Shown here: piece by piece, positions 27,493 to 36,952 of the stretch | How the letters are laid out: each line of letters begins with the position of its first letter | Position numbering within the stretch: position 1 is the first letter of the stretch | Origin: Sphacelaria rigidula | Lineage: Eukaryota > Phaeophyceae > Sphacelariales | Assembly: GCA_964200075.2 (NCBI GenBank) | Contig: CAXNAA020000004.1 | Location: 1 to 56,402 of the forward strand | Direction of reading: 5' to 3' | Length of the DNA stretch: 56,402 bases | Made by a program: the position numbers and the translations under genes | The notes under the pieces: model-generated | What the model saw: the letters and a program-made list of their open reading frames with translations, nothing else | Databases searched by the model: none | What the model was told of the DNA's origin: nothing

Positions 27493-29090
27493 ATGCTTGT
27501 GGTAGCGAGTACCACCAACTGCATGAAAGAAGGTCTTGACATGAAGACCGTGATGATACCAAACGAAGTTGGCAGAAACTCAGACTGGTTCCCCATTTTC
27601 AAGCGTAACTGCAAGGAAGTCGTGGTGACGGGGGACGACTGGCATAGCCTTGTTGCGATAAGAGGGGCTTGGTTCGAAGCTGTCGACCTCAACAAGTTGG
27701 ACGTTGTTCGGGTCTGTGGCACGCGATGCCCCATCCACAGAGTCGACTTTGTTTGTAACCTCGGGAACAAGATGGTTGTCGACCTCGTGGTAGCGTTGGA
27801 TCCGACAGGGATCCAACGCAAGGACTCGGGGTGGACCTTCGAGGTCGATTTCCCTCTCGGATTCACCCCCATGTGCTATACATCGAAGAAGTCCACTCTT
27901 CAGTACTTGGCAGTCCTGTTCCAAAACATCGGGGTCATGGCGGTCGGCATCACCCCTGTCAGCTACACCCTCATCTGGGACATCACAGAAAAATGCAGCA
28001 TCGAGCTGGACTCTACCACAATTGCGGAAGAGCAGTTCCACAAGCTTGAAGTCTTAAACGCCACTCCCGGCAAAGCGTACGAGGTAGAGGTCAAGTCCCA
28101 AGACTCCAACGCGTACGCCACAGTCGTTGTCGAGACACCCGCGATGGATCCAGAGTCAATGAACCAGTTCTACCTGAGCAGACTACATCAGGGCGTGTTC
28201 GACCTCGACGGCGTGAACGAAGAGACCATTGCCTACCTCCGCAAGAACGGAGTCCTAAAACCCGGTCACAAAGTGAGGCTGACGAACAACTTGGTTTCTG
28301 TCGTCCTCTCGGGAGACACAGTGTCTCTCAAAGACGATCTTTACGTTGTTCCAGACTTCTCGATCGAAGACAACCAGTTCATATGCATAGAAGATGAATC
28401 CCGAATTAGCCACATTGTCGAGTTCGACAAATCAGAGTCGTACGTGAAGTACATGGATCGCGTGTATCTCCATGGGAGTTCCTTCTTTGTTGGAGCTTCG
28501 GGTCGGAGAATCGGCGTCGTGAAAGGCTCCATTATCCTGGTGGTTCAGGACTCCACGTTGGAATTCCCCGGAGGCGACCCTGCTGCCCTGCAGGTAATGA
28601 CCTCGGGAGACCTAGTCGTCCGCGATCTCGTCATGAGATGTTCGGCACAGGTGACGGAAAAGGTTGACGGGGAGACGACGTACGGGCGTAACTCTTTTTT
28701 CGTGTACTTCCCAGACGGCGGCACAACCAAGGAGTGCACGAGGGTGTCTCACGGTCTCAACGATGCGGGAGATACCGGATCCTTTTCGATTGATGTCCTG
28801 TACACGGACGGGAGTTCCGCCGAGTCCATGGTGAACACCATCGCGTCGGATCCAACGAAGACCTCCATATCCACGAGGGACAACTCGAACCCGGAGGTGA
28901 TCACCGCCACCTTCGACACTGCTGGCCTCTCCTTTGACTCGGACAACGGAAATATCTATTTTGGTGCCGAAAAAGACTTTAGGATACACTTCGCTGAGGC
29001 GGTTGGGTTGGACCCCGCGATGCTGCAAATCTGAGCCTCGTCGGGCAGGAATACGTAACTCGGTTCCTTATCACAGCTGAACCTCCGTGA
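27493..29090 (+). CDS. Large modular surface protein with FN3 and fibre modules
   Basis: 513 aa to TGA 29034, from the ATG at 27493. Domains: 1-190 a unique lead with a Cys/Trp-rich fold; 195-235 FN3-like (LEVLNATPGKAYEVEV); 240-310 shared module (FYLSRLHQGVFDLDGV); 325-375 (VYLHGSSFFVG); then SGDLVVRDLVM and GLSFDSDNGNIYFGAEKDFR. The frame stops at LQI, but the next frame reads SLVGQEYVTRF to 29090, which completes the EYVTR end of the family. A one-base deletion near 29031 would explain it. Confidence 0.8.
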
Positions 29091-29133
29091 TGACGTTGAA
29101 AAAATATTATGTTTGATCGATTAGTACCCAACC

Positions 29134-29352
29134 ATGAAATTCGCCAAAAAAAACGATACAGTCGAAGTCTTGACGGCCCTTAACAAGGACATGGACTTGT
29201 TGTGCAAATCCGTCTTCGAGCTTTACGGAAAGGTCTTGTCGAAGATGACAGCACTAGAAACACAAATGACACACATGGACAAAAAGTTGGACGACCTCAA
29301 ACACAAGCTTTATCACAACGAAGGAAGTTACACTTTGTGCACGATATCGTAG
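29134..29352 (+). CDS. Small coiled-coil protein
   Basis: 72 aa. A heptad region (KVLSKMTALETQMTHMDKKL, residues 33-52) forms a coiled coil. The ATG is in ACCATGA. No other motif. It precedes the basic protein by 50 nt. Confidence 0.6.
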   Translation: MKFAKKNDTVEVLTALNKDMDLLCKSVFELYGKVLSKMTALETQMTHMDKKLDDLKHKLYHNEGSYTLCTIS

Positions 29353-29402
29353 TATTTTTATGAGTTGTATAGCAACAGCAATACCAGAGCGAAAAACGAG
29401 CC

Positions 29403-29840
29403 ATGCCGGTTGCAAAAAAGTACGTGCTGAACCCCAAGACTGGGCGACGAGTCCTTGCCGACGGCCCGACGGGAAAGAAGATTCTCAAGGCCAGGCGTGC
29501 AAAGAGGGCACGAGCTGCCAAGAAGCGCAAGTCGTGCGTAGCTTCGTGTACACGCAAGTGCACCTCCAAGAAGGTAACCCGTAGGAGGAGACCGATCAGG
29601 CGCAGCGACTATGTCAGCAATTCGGACGTCTACGACTTTGGCATCAACGACTATGTCAGCAACTCGGACGTCTACGGCATCGACATCGTATAGATTGAAA
29701 CCGTTGAAAATGCTTATCAAAAGGAAAAAAATGTCAACCCGCAACAGATTCAACGCGCCCTGGGCGGACTCGAAAAGATTGACAAGGGATTGGCGGCTAC
29801 CTTGCGTAAGAAGACGGTGTCGACGAGAAGTTGGACATGA
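29403..29840 (+). CDS. Small basic protein with adaptor-like NPKTGR motif and possible readthrough tail
   Basis: 96 aa to TAG 29691-29693. NPKTGRRV and GPTGKK lie at the start, as in 2-cysteine-adaptor proteins, then an Arg/Lys-rich core with CVASCTRKC (residues 39-47). NDYVSNSDVY repeats end the frame. The same frame then runs 48 codons (IETVENAYQKE to TRSWT) to TGA 29838, with protein-like composition. This may be readthrough, a lost stop or a separate gene lacking its start. Confidence 0.65.
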
Positions 29841-29857
29841 GTAGATTATAAGGCTTT

Positions 29858-31114
29858 TTAGTCGAAAGGAGACCTCATCTTGGTTCTACCATCCCCCAAG
29901 CCTTCGCTGTCATCCCCGTACGTGAAGACCCGCCTCGTAGACTTCTTTGGCAAAACGATGGTGTACTTGTCTCTACCGCGGAGGAGACTCAGAGAAGTGC
30001 ATGTGCAACCGATGAAGTTGATGTTGTCCGAAGACCAAAGGTCGGAATTCTCGGACTCGTACAGGCGGTCCTCGTTCTGGTCCTCTGACACTAACCCACA
30101 GTCGGCCGCTGACAAATTCTGCGCGCAAGAAGCGAGAACACCGAGAGTTGAAGACGAACCGTTGTGAAAGTACCACGGGTATTCCCTCGAGAGGTTCTCT
30201 CCGTGACCGATCATAAACTCACGGTTCATCCCCGCTACCGCTTCCAGGAATCCGGAGTCGTTGACGAAGCAGTCGACCGAAGTAGCTCGGTGAGAGTTCG
30301 ACCACATCTTGACCGTCGAATCCTGCATGCATTTTCGCTCAACTTTTCCGAGCTTCGATGGTTTGGATTGCTTGGCACGCTTGTTGGCACGCTTGTCGGA
30401 GATGGGTTTCGACCCCGAGTACAGCATCTGGACTTGATTCACCGTCTGACAGACGTTTCCGGAGCACATGTCCGCGATGAAGTAGCAGTCCATTGGTGGG
30501 AGGTGACAGAAGCCCGAAACCCTCTGAGAAAGACGCAACAACACCGCGTACATATCGCTCGTGCTGTACGGGTGGAACTCCACGACGGTGCTCACGTCAC
30601 GTATGTGGTGAAAGGACTTGTCCAAGGCGTTGCACACGATCACGACAGGAGTTCTCTCCGATGACCTCATAACCTTCGACAGCCACTTCAAGGACGTCGT
30701 CTCTTTGATGAAGGACTCGAACTCGTCCAAAAGCAACACGCCCTGGCCATCTCTTAAAGAGACCTCCCTAAGCACGGCGTCCAGCTTCTGCGGGGTTCTC
30801 TGCACGTCGGACTGCGTGTGGGCAACGCTAAACCCGTGTTCCGAAGCACAGAGTGAAACTGCCGAAGACTTCCACACGCCCGAAGGTCCATGGACCAGCA
30901 GGCAGCGGCTTCGAATGCTGCTAATGCTACTATCCAGAGAAGAACACTGCAGATTACTGAACCAGTCACCGACGGCCTCGACGGCCTTACGGTTCCCTCT
31001 GATGAGCGCGGAGCTGCTCGGCGTACAAAACTCCACCCACGACAAGTGACGTTCCTGGGGTTTCTCGCGTTTCTTTTTTGTGATTGTCAACGCTCCCGCC
31101 CAGTTGACCTGCAT
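29858..31114 (-). CDS. RFC1-like AAA ATPase
   Basis: 418 aa from the ATG at 31114. Order of motifs: LSWVEFCTP and LIRGN (residues 25-41), P-loop GPSGVWKS (76-83), Walker B GVLLLDEFES (125-134), and a helix pair with CSGNVCQTVNQVQML. This matches clamp-loader large subunits (RFC1/Elg1 type). In the P-loop, Trp replaces the conserved Gly before Lys (codon TGG at 30872-30874; GGG would restore the usual GVGKS). No BRCT domain is visible. The C-terminal part (residues 250-418) is unlike RFC1. It may load a sliding clamp or be an inactive scaffold. Confidence 0.8.
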   Translation of the reverse strand: MQVNWAGALTITKKKREKPQERHLSWVEFCTPSSSALIRGNRKAVEAVGDWFSNLQCSSLDSSISSIRSRCLLVHGPSGVWKSSAVSLCASEHGFSVAHTQSDVQRTPQKLDAVLREVSLRDGQGVLLLDEFESFIKETTSLKWLSKVMRSSERTPVVIVCNALDKSFHHIRDVSTVVEFHPYSTSDMYAVLLRLSQRVSGFCHLPPMDCYFIADMCSGNVCQTVNQVQMLYSGSKPISDKRANKRAKQSKPSKLGKVERKCMQDSTVKMWSNSHRATSVDCFVNDSGFLEAVAGMNREFMIGHGENLSREYPWYFHNGSSSTLGVLASCAQNLSAADCGLVSEDQNEDRLYESENSDLWSSDNINFIGCTCTSLSLLRGRDKYTIVLPKKSTRRVFTYGDDSEGLGDGRTKMRSPFD

Positions 31115-31199
31115 GAGGGTTAAACTTCGGAGTGATGCGTGTTCATGCAACCAGTAAGGATAGTATGGATTGTATATATTTGGATCATTAAATAAACAT

Positions 31200-31520
31200 C
31201 TAGTTGACAACTTCCGACACTCCTTCCACGATGTCTTCTACGGATTCTTCGAGGTTGTCTTTGACCGCCTCCGCGTCCTCGACCACTTCCTGAACGAAGT
31301 TCTTCACTTCAAACACGAAGAAGAGAGCGACACTCAGGGCACACGCCATTTTGTTCGGGGTAATCGGATACCCAAAAGCATACAAAAACATGACCCTCAT
31401 GAGCGGATGTTTCGCAAGAGTTCGCGTAGTCTCCGTGTCGATGTCCAAAAAGAGGGCGATCTGAACGAGGTTCACGTAGATGGCGGCTACCGCCAGCAAA
31501 CCGTTCATGCTCATCATCAT
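31200..31520 (-). CDS. Two-helix membrane protein with acidic tail
   Basis: 106 aa. Hydrophobic residues 6-24 and 42-72 flank a loop. The last 30 residues are acidic (VVEDAEAVKDNLEESVEDIV). MMMSMN is the start. Confidence 0.65.
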   Translation of the reverse strand: MMMSMNGLLAVAAIYVNLVQIALFLDIDTETTRTLAKHPLMRVMFLYAFGYPITPNKMACALSVALFFVFEVKNFVQEVVEDAEAVKDNLEESVEDIVEGVSEVVN

Positions 31521-31581
31521 GATTGCCTCTGTCTGTTGTACCCAGTCAATACATAATTTACCGATTAAATGATCATTTATT

Positions 31582-31965
31582 ATGTACGCTCAGGATTACA
31601 TACGAAATTACGACCTGCCAATAATGTCGTCTTCCAAAGAATTCTTCGAAGAGTTGGAGAAATTTCTGCCGGTGTTCGTTTCTGTCATCCCAACCTACCT
31701 CCATTCCGCTTTGGTATTCCTCGTTGTGCTCATTGTCGGACACATCATTACCAAGAGGTCCAACGCCAAGATGGACATTGACGGCGACGGCGAAGAATCC
31801 GCCACCGAGAAAAAGATGAGATTGTTCATCTTTAGAGGGACGAGCGTCATCGTAGCGCTCTTCATGGCCGACATCGCTTTCCAGATATCTTGGAAGCTTC
31901 GGAACAGGATTAACCGCAAACACCTCGTGTACAGTAGATGGTTCCCTGGACTTCTCGGTAGCTAG
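31582..31965 (+). CDS. Two-helix membrane protein
   Basis: 127 aa, or 113 if the second ATG (31624) is used. Hydrophobic helices at about 40-58 and 87-103; an acidic DIDGDGEESATEKK loop between them. Probably a virion membrane protein. Confidence 0.65.
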   Translation: MYAQDYIRNYDLPIMSSSKEFFEELEKFLPVFVSVIPTYLHSALVFLVVLIVGHIITKRSNAKMDIDGDGEESATEKKMRLFIFRGTSVIVALFMADIAFQISWKLRNRINRKHLVYSRWFPGLLGS

Positions 31966-32043
31966 TTGAATATGTCGCCTCGATAAAAAGTTAAAAAAAT
32001 TAAACAAATAAAAAAAAAGCCTTGTTAAATTAAATTGTGTAAA

Positions 32044-33462
32044 TTATATACCCTTGTCACACCCGATCATCTTCTTGAACTTGAACATGGAGACGTAGAT
32101 GTCCGCACCCCTTCGACGATACGCTTTGGTCATCCACTGTAAGTCAGCCGCTGACCTCGAGCACAACGTGCATCCGTCCAAGAACAAGTTCCTCATGGTT
32201 CCTGCTTTGCCGACGTTGTAAAAAAGATCGTGAGCTAGCTCTCCGATGTTGATTTTCTTCAGGCTCAAAGAACTCAGTGAGCTCTTCTCCAAGCTCCTCA
32301 CGACAGACGTCATGCAGCGAGGCCCTAAATCGCACTCGTCTAAACTAAGCGTGTGCAAGAACACACTGCCACCAACGCAGAGTTCCAAAGCCTCCGCCGC
32401 TTCCTCCGCAATCTCGATTCCTATAAGGCTCAGTTCAACGATACTCGAATCCTTCATGGTAGGCAACATTAGGCTACTCACGGCCTCGGATATGCTGAGC
32501 TTACACCTTCTGATGAAAAGCCTCTCGAGCTCCACCGACGAACCAAGGAGCGAAATCACCTTCAGAAGCCCCATAGGAGGGAAACTGCAGTTGGAGAAAA
32601 GTAGCTTCGATATCGGAAGGATATCCAGAGTGTTGAGAAGGACGTCTTGCACAACAACGTCCAGCCTGGTTTGCTCCAGCTGCAAGCAGACCAGCTTTGC
32701 GTCGTCGGGGCGACTCAAAATGGTGTTGAGCAAGTTTACCACAACGGGATTCTCAACCCTTCTGAGCATGATTCCCGTTAGGTTGAACGCCACCAGAGGG
32801 AAGGAGGCGACGGTGTTGTTCTAGAGTCGACCGGAGAGATCCAGGTAATCTGTTGGGCAAGTCCTTTTGCGCAACGCGCGGAAGACGTGGTCGTAGCAGT
32901 TGACACCGACGTCCGTCTTTGCGCTATACAGGACGAATCGCTTGATGGAGGTGTTCTTCATCAGCGGGCCCTTCGCTAGGTCCCAGTGCCTCTTGTCTTG
33001 GAGAAGCAGGCAGTTGTCGCGGTTTCTCTCGAACCTTTTTCGCAAGACCAGCATCTGCCGAGGGGTGAGACTTTCATTGTCGTCCCACATGAACCTCATC
33101 GCGAACATCGACATGAGAGTCCACGACGGGCGCGCACCGGTCACCACCTGAAACCACTTGAACGCCTGGATGCCTTTCTTGTGCATGTCTGCGTGTTTCA
33201 GCATAGTCATATTGAAGTAGTGCTCGCACTTGGTCTCTGGGAGACTGATGGAGAAGACCCCATCCTTCTCGTCAAAGAGCTCTGGCAAGATCTTCGGCCG
33301 CGTAATCATCCTGTAAACAATTTTGTTCGGAATCCACGGGGAGACCACCTGACGGATACCGCTGCACGTGTGTGACAAGAAGACTCGCTCGTTGTCTCGA
33401 CAGAATTCGAGAATCGACCTTAGAAAACCGAAGTCCTTCACCAAGAGCAACGAAGCAGCCAT
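32044..33462 (-). CDS. F-box-like/leucine-rich repeat protein interrupted by TAG
   Basis: From the ATG at 33462 (ACCATGG context): an F-box-like start (LKDFGFLRSIL pattern, VFLSHTCSGIRQ), then leucine-rich repeats. The frame meets TAG at 32821-32823 just after TCPTDYLDLSGRL. The same frame continues as NNTVASFPLVAFNLTGIML, then full repeats such as VVELSLIGIEIAE and LHTLSLDECDL, to TAA 32044. The stop falls inside a repeat, so one protein of about 470 aa was probably encoded. An F-box protein of this type would bring substrates to an SCF ubiquitin ligase. Confidence 0.75.
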
Positions 33463-33664
33463 GGTGAGGGTTGGTGGGGATGTGAAAAAGTGGGTTGGCA
33501 TTGTTGGTTGTGTTTTGCCTCGTTTGACCATTGTTTTCCGTCAAGAAACTTCAACAGCAAGTAATTCGTAGAATTTTTTCGAATAAAAAAATCCAGATCC
33601 TCAGTAATATGCATTTCTTCGATTTATTTTGTGTTCATAATGTCAGGACTAAAGATACACTGCC

Positions 33665-35815
33665 ATGCCGGCGAAGAGTAAACTCAAAAAGTGCAAAGCA
33701 CCTCAACGTCGGAACCCCAAGACTGGGAGATGCAAGAAGCCTACGAGGAGTCTAAAAAAATGCAAAGCACCTCAACGCCGGAATCCTAAGACTAAGAGAT
33801 GCAAGAAGCCCTGCAGGAAGGACCAGGGAGTTAACCCACGCACAAAGAGATGTGTCACGAAGAAGCATCTGAGGACGTTGAACGACTTTGACGACTTTGA
33901 CGACTTTGACGACTTCGACGACTTCGATGGGTATGACAACTTTGGCGAGGTGGGCCGCGACAACCTGAGTGACGTGAGTGACGTGAGTGACTACGAATCC
34001 CAACACCAACCTAATGGCTTCCCTACTTCACCTCGAGTCTTCCCAAGTGTCTCCTCTCCTTCCCCACCTCGAGTCTTCCCAAGTGTCTCCTCCCCTTCCC
34101 CACCTCGACCAAATGGCTCCCCAAGTGTCTCCTCCCCTTCCCCACCTCGACCAAGTGGCTTCCCAAGTGTCTCCTCCCCTTCTCCAAGTGTCCCCTCCTC
34201 TTCTCCACCAAGACCCAGGCGAGTCATGAGGCCAGAACGACGAGTTAGGTTCGATCTACCTCCTCGCGGACCGAACGACCCTCCTCCGGAAAACCGCTTC
34301 GATAGACCTTTACGAAGACGTACGCGGGTGCCTCCTCCACGAGGTAACGTGTTTGACCCGGCAGCAGTGCCTCCTGTGCCTCCTCCTCCACGAGGTAACG
34401 TGTTTGACCCGGCAGCAGTGCCTCCTGTGCCTCCTCCTCTACGAGGTAACGTGTTTGACCCGGCAGCAGTGCCTCCTGTGCCTCCTCCTCCACGAGGCAA
34501 TGTGTTCGATCAGAACCCGGGTTTTAACCCGAGGGATTTCGACAGGAAGCCAGCTGCTGACCCGACAGCAGTGCCTCGTGTCAGGATAGTTTTACACGAC
34601 AGTGAAGCCCCGTATTCCCATGGTTCACACCTCATTTCCAATATCACCCACTTTCTGGACATTTACGTCAGTGAGTGGTTTGATGAGGTAATTGACACGG
34701 TTGGACTAGATGCTCGAGGCGTACTCCTAGACACGTTCAATCTCACAAGAAACCTCGCGACGACGAAAAGTCAGGATGTTCTGATGTCAAACTACACGGA
34801 GGTTTTGAATGACCTCCAGGGTCGGGCCAAAATGTTTACCCAGGTCCTATCTCACAAGAACCCTCTTCTGCAGGACGCTGGTCGGTTGGAGAAGCTCATT
34901 GAAGGGTACATCAAAATCCAAGCCGATATCCGGGCGAGTGAAGACCACGTGAGTCTCGTTGGCACACTTGGTCCGACCACGTATGATGCCGCTCTACACA
35001 ATCTTGCCATCGACGGTTCAGCATTATCTGCGGGAAGCCCGTGTTACGTTGTTTTCCCGGGGATAGAGTGGGTGGACAACAGTAGTGCAACAAAACGCGA
35101 ACGCATGCACGTTGTTAGCTTAGAAGACCCTAACTCTAACCCTCCCCCCCAAACTTCAAATTCTTCGGCTGATTCCACGGGTGTACCTGTACCGGTGTGT
35201 CACCGCCCAGGTTGTACCAGGCCACGATATGTTGAAAATGGAAGAACACACGACTACTGCGGGAGGAGGTGTGTAAACAGTCATCGTACGGGTATTCCTC
35301 CTGCAGTGGCGACGACGTTCAATCCACAGACACTTTGTCACGAGACGCCTTCCATGATTTTGTTTTACGACGAGACTTGTCCTTTTTCTCAGTGGTCGAA
35401 TCACTCGTTTCAACACGAGAACGTCACATACAAGACTGCTGAACATTTCATGATGTCCAAAAAAGCAATTCTCATGGGAGACCGCGCGATGGAGATCGCA
35501 ATCATCGCTGCGCCTGGACCGGGAGACGCGAAGCGCCTGGGTAGAAGTATACGAAATTTCAGTCAGCGTATTTGGGACAACAAAAAAAGAGAAATTGTGC
35601 AAATGTGAAATATTCTCAAGTTTAGACAAAACCCCAATATATTGTCGATGCTTTGTGCCACCGGTAGCAAGACCATGGTGGAGGCCGCTGGGAATGATTT
35701 AGTGTGGAGATGCGGTCTGAAACACAACGACCCTCGTATCCACGATGCTACGAACTGGAGAGGGGAAAATTTGCTCGGGAGAATATTGGACGATGTGAAG
35801 AACATTTTGTGTTGA
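33665..35815 (+). CDS. 2C-adaptor, repeat, zinc-finger and NADAR protein, split by TGA
   Basis: Residues 1-62: three 2-cysteine-adaptor-like units (KCKAPQRRNPKTGRCKK, a second copy, and CRKDQGVNPRTKRC). Next, Asp/Phe repeats, SPSPPR repeats and NVFDPAAVPPVPPP repeats. A helical middle domain is followed by a finger VCHRPGC...DYCGRRC. The NADAR domain starts near MILFYDETCPFSQ with KTAEHFMMSKKA and GDAKRLGRSIRNF. TGA 35606-35608 comes after VQM; the same frame continues as NILKFRQNPN, LLCATGSKTMVEA-type motif and NWRGENLLGRIL, completing NADAR, to TGA 35813. NADAR domains act on ADP-ribose-linked targets. The broken codon removes the last third of the domain. Confidence 0.82.
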
Positions 35816-35892
35816 GGACCAGTTAGTATGTAGAATTCCAAATGTACCACACGTTTCACATAACCTCATACAGAACATCGTCGTGTTGACGT

Positions 35893-36381
35893 TCATCTCT
35901 GGTCGTAAGATTGAAGGTTATCAGTGTGGTCTTGAGTGTCTTCGTTGTCTTGACCATCTTTCTCCTCCACCATCTCCTTCTTGAGTGACGATGCAATATT
36001 TCGCGCATTCCTCTCCTTCAGCGCCGCAAACGAGTTCTTAATCTGAGTAATCTTTTCCTCTTGATACTCGACGTTTTCAATGAAGTCCCTCGTAGGGGGA
36101 ATCGGGACCCAAGCGTTCGTGTCTGCCACGTACACGTTAAAGAAGTCGTTTTCTTTGCTTATCTCGGCCGACACTCTGTTGGCCTCTTCTAAGCCGCCGT
36201 ACACGCCGAAGATCTTGATCGCGGAAGGGTTGGGATTGGGGTTCGGGTCGTCGGAAGCTTCCACGATGGACAGGACGACGTAGTTCTGGTTTCGTACAGG
36301 AAACTGATACCCCCACGCCTCTTCAGACCTAGCCTTGATGTCCTCCTCGATGTGCTTCTTTCTTTCCGGTGCGACCATCAT
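35893..36381 (-). CDS. DUF5832-like conserved protein
   Basis: 162 aa from the ATG at 36381. The pattern NYVVLSIVEASDD, KIFGVYGGLEEANRVSAEI, DFFNVYVADTNAWVPIPP and then EYQEEKITQI recurs in a protein conserved across many Nucleocytoviricota (DUF5832-like). Function is unknown but a virion or early regulatory role has been suggested by its wide conservation. The NPNPNP segment again comes from TTAGGG-like DNA. Confidence 0.75.
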   Translation of the reverse strand: MMVAPERKKHIEEDIKARSEEAWGYQFPVRNQNYVVLSIVEASDDPNPNPNPSAIKIFGVYGGLEEANRVSAEISKENDFFNVYVADTNAWVPIPPTRDFIENVEYQEEKITQIKNSFAALKERNARNIASSLKKEMVEEKDGQDNEDTQDHTDNLQSYDQR

Positions 36382-36482
36382 GTTTTCAAGAGAATATACC
36401 AGAGAATACCAGAGTCTATGCTGACTTAGACTCATTAAAATCAAAGCCCATGAAACGCGACAAAGGCCACAAAAATGTTTAT

Positions 36483-36493
36483 TAATATATATA
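36483..36493 (+). promoter_or_regulatory. TATA-like box
   Basis: TAATATATATA lies about 30 nt upstream of ATG 36523, the usual distance for these boxes in the window. Confidence 0.35.
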
Positions 36494-36522
36494 CTGGAGA
36501 AACATTGTAAAACCCTTCAACG

Positions 36523-36876
36523 ATGTCGCAGCCCTTTGTTGTACCGGACGTAAACGGGACCATACCGTCCATCGAACCGATGCGAGTTCCAGATGTAGTC
36601 TCGGGAGAGAGCGTGGCCGACATCCCAGACTGGACATACAAGAAGTTCAGCGTTTTCGATATTTTTCATTCAAAATTAGGGGTTTCCGCGACCACGGCTG
36701 TCCTCACGTTCGCGTTTCTAGCCTACCTCAACCCCCCCTTCGTGCAACAGAGCGGGGAGAACGACATCGAGATTAGGAAACCATCCCTGAGGGCAATGTA
36801 TGGGATATCGACGGCGGTGTTCCTCTTGCTCATGATCATACCGGTGAACCCACGCCCGCTCGGGTCAAAGCAGTGA
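36523..36876 (+). CDS. Two-helix membrane protein with PPFVQ
   Basis: 117 aa. TM helices: residues 55-70 (TTAVLTFAFLAYLN) and 90-108. A loop with NPPFVQQ follows the first helix, a word seen in small conserved membrane proteins of related viruses. N-terminus is Pro/acidic. Function unknown. Confidence 0.7.
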   Translation: MSQPFVVPDVNGTIPSIEPMRVPDVVSGESVADIPDWTYKKFSVFDIFHSKLGVSATTAVLTFAFLAYLNPPFVQQSGENDIEIRKPSLRAMYGISTAVFLLLMIIPVNPRPLGSKQ

Positions 36877-36952
36877 AGAGGAGTTATAGTAAAATCAAAC
36901 TTCTGCGTAATCTGGAGTATCCGAAAAATGTATTTATAAGTTAGGATATCTC

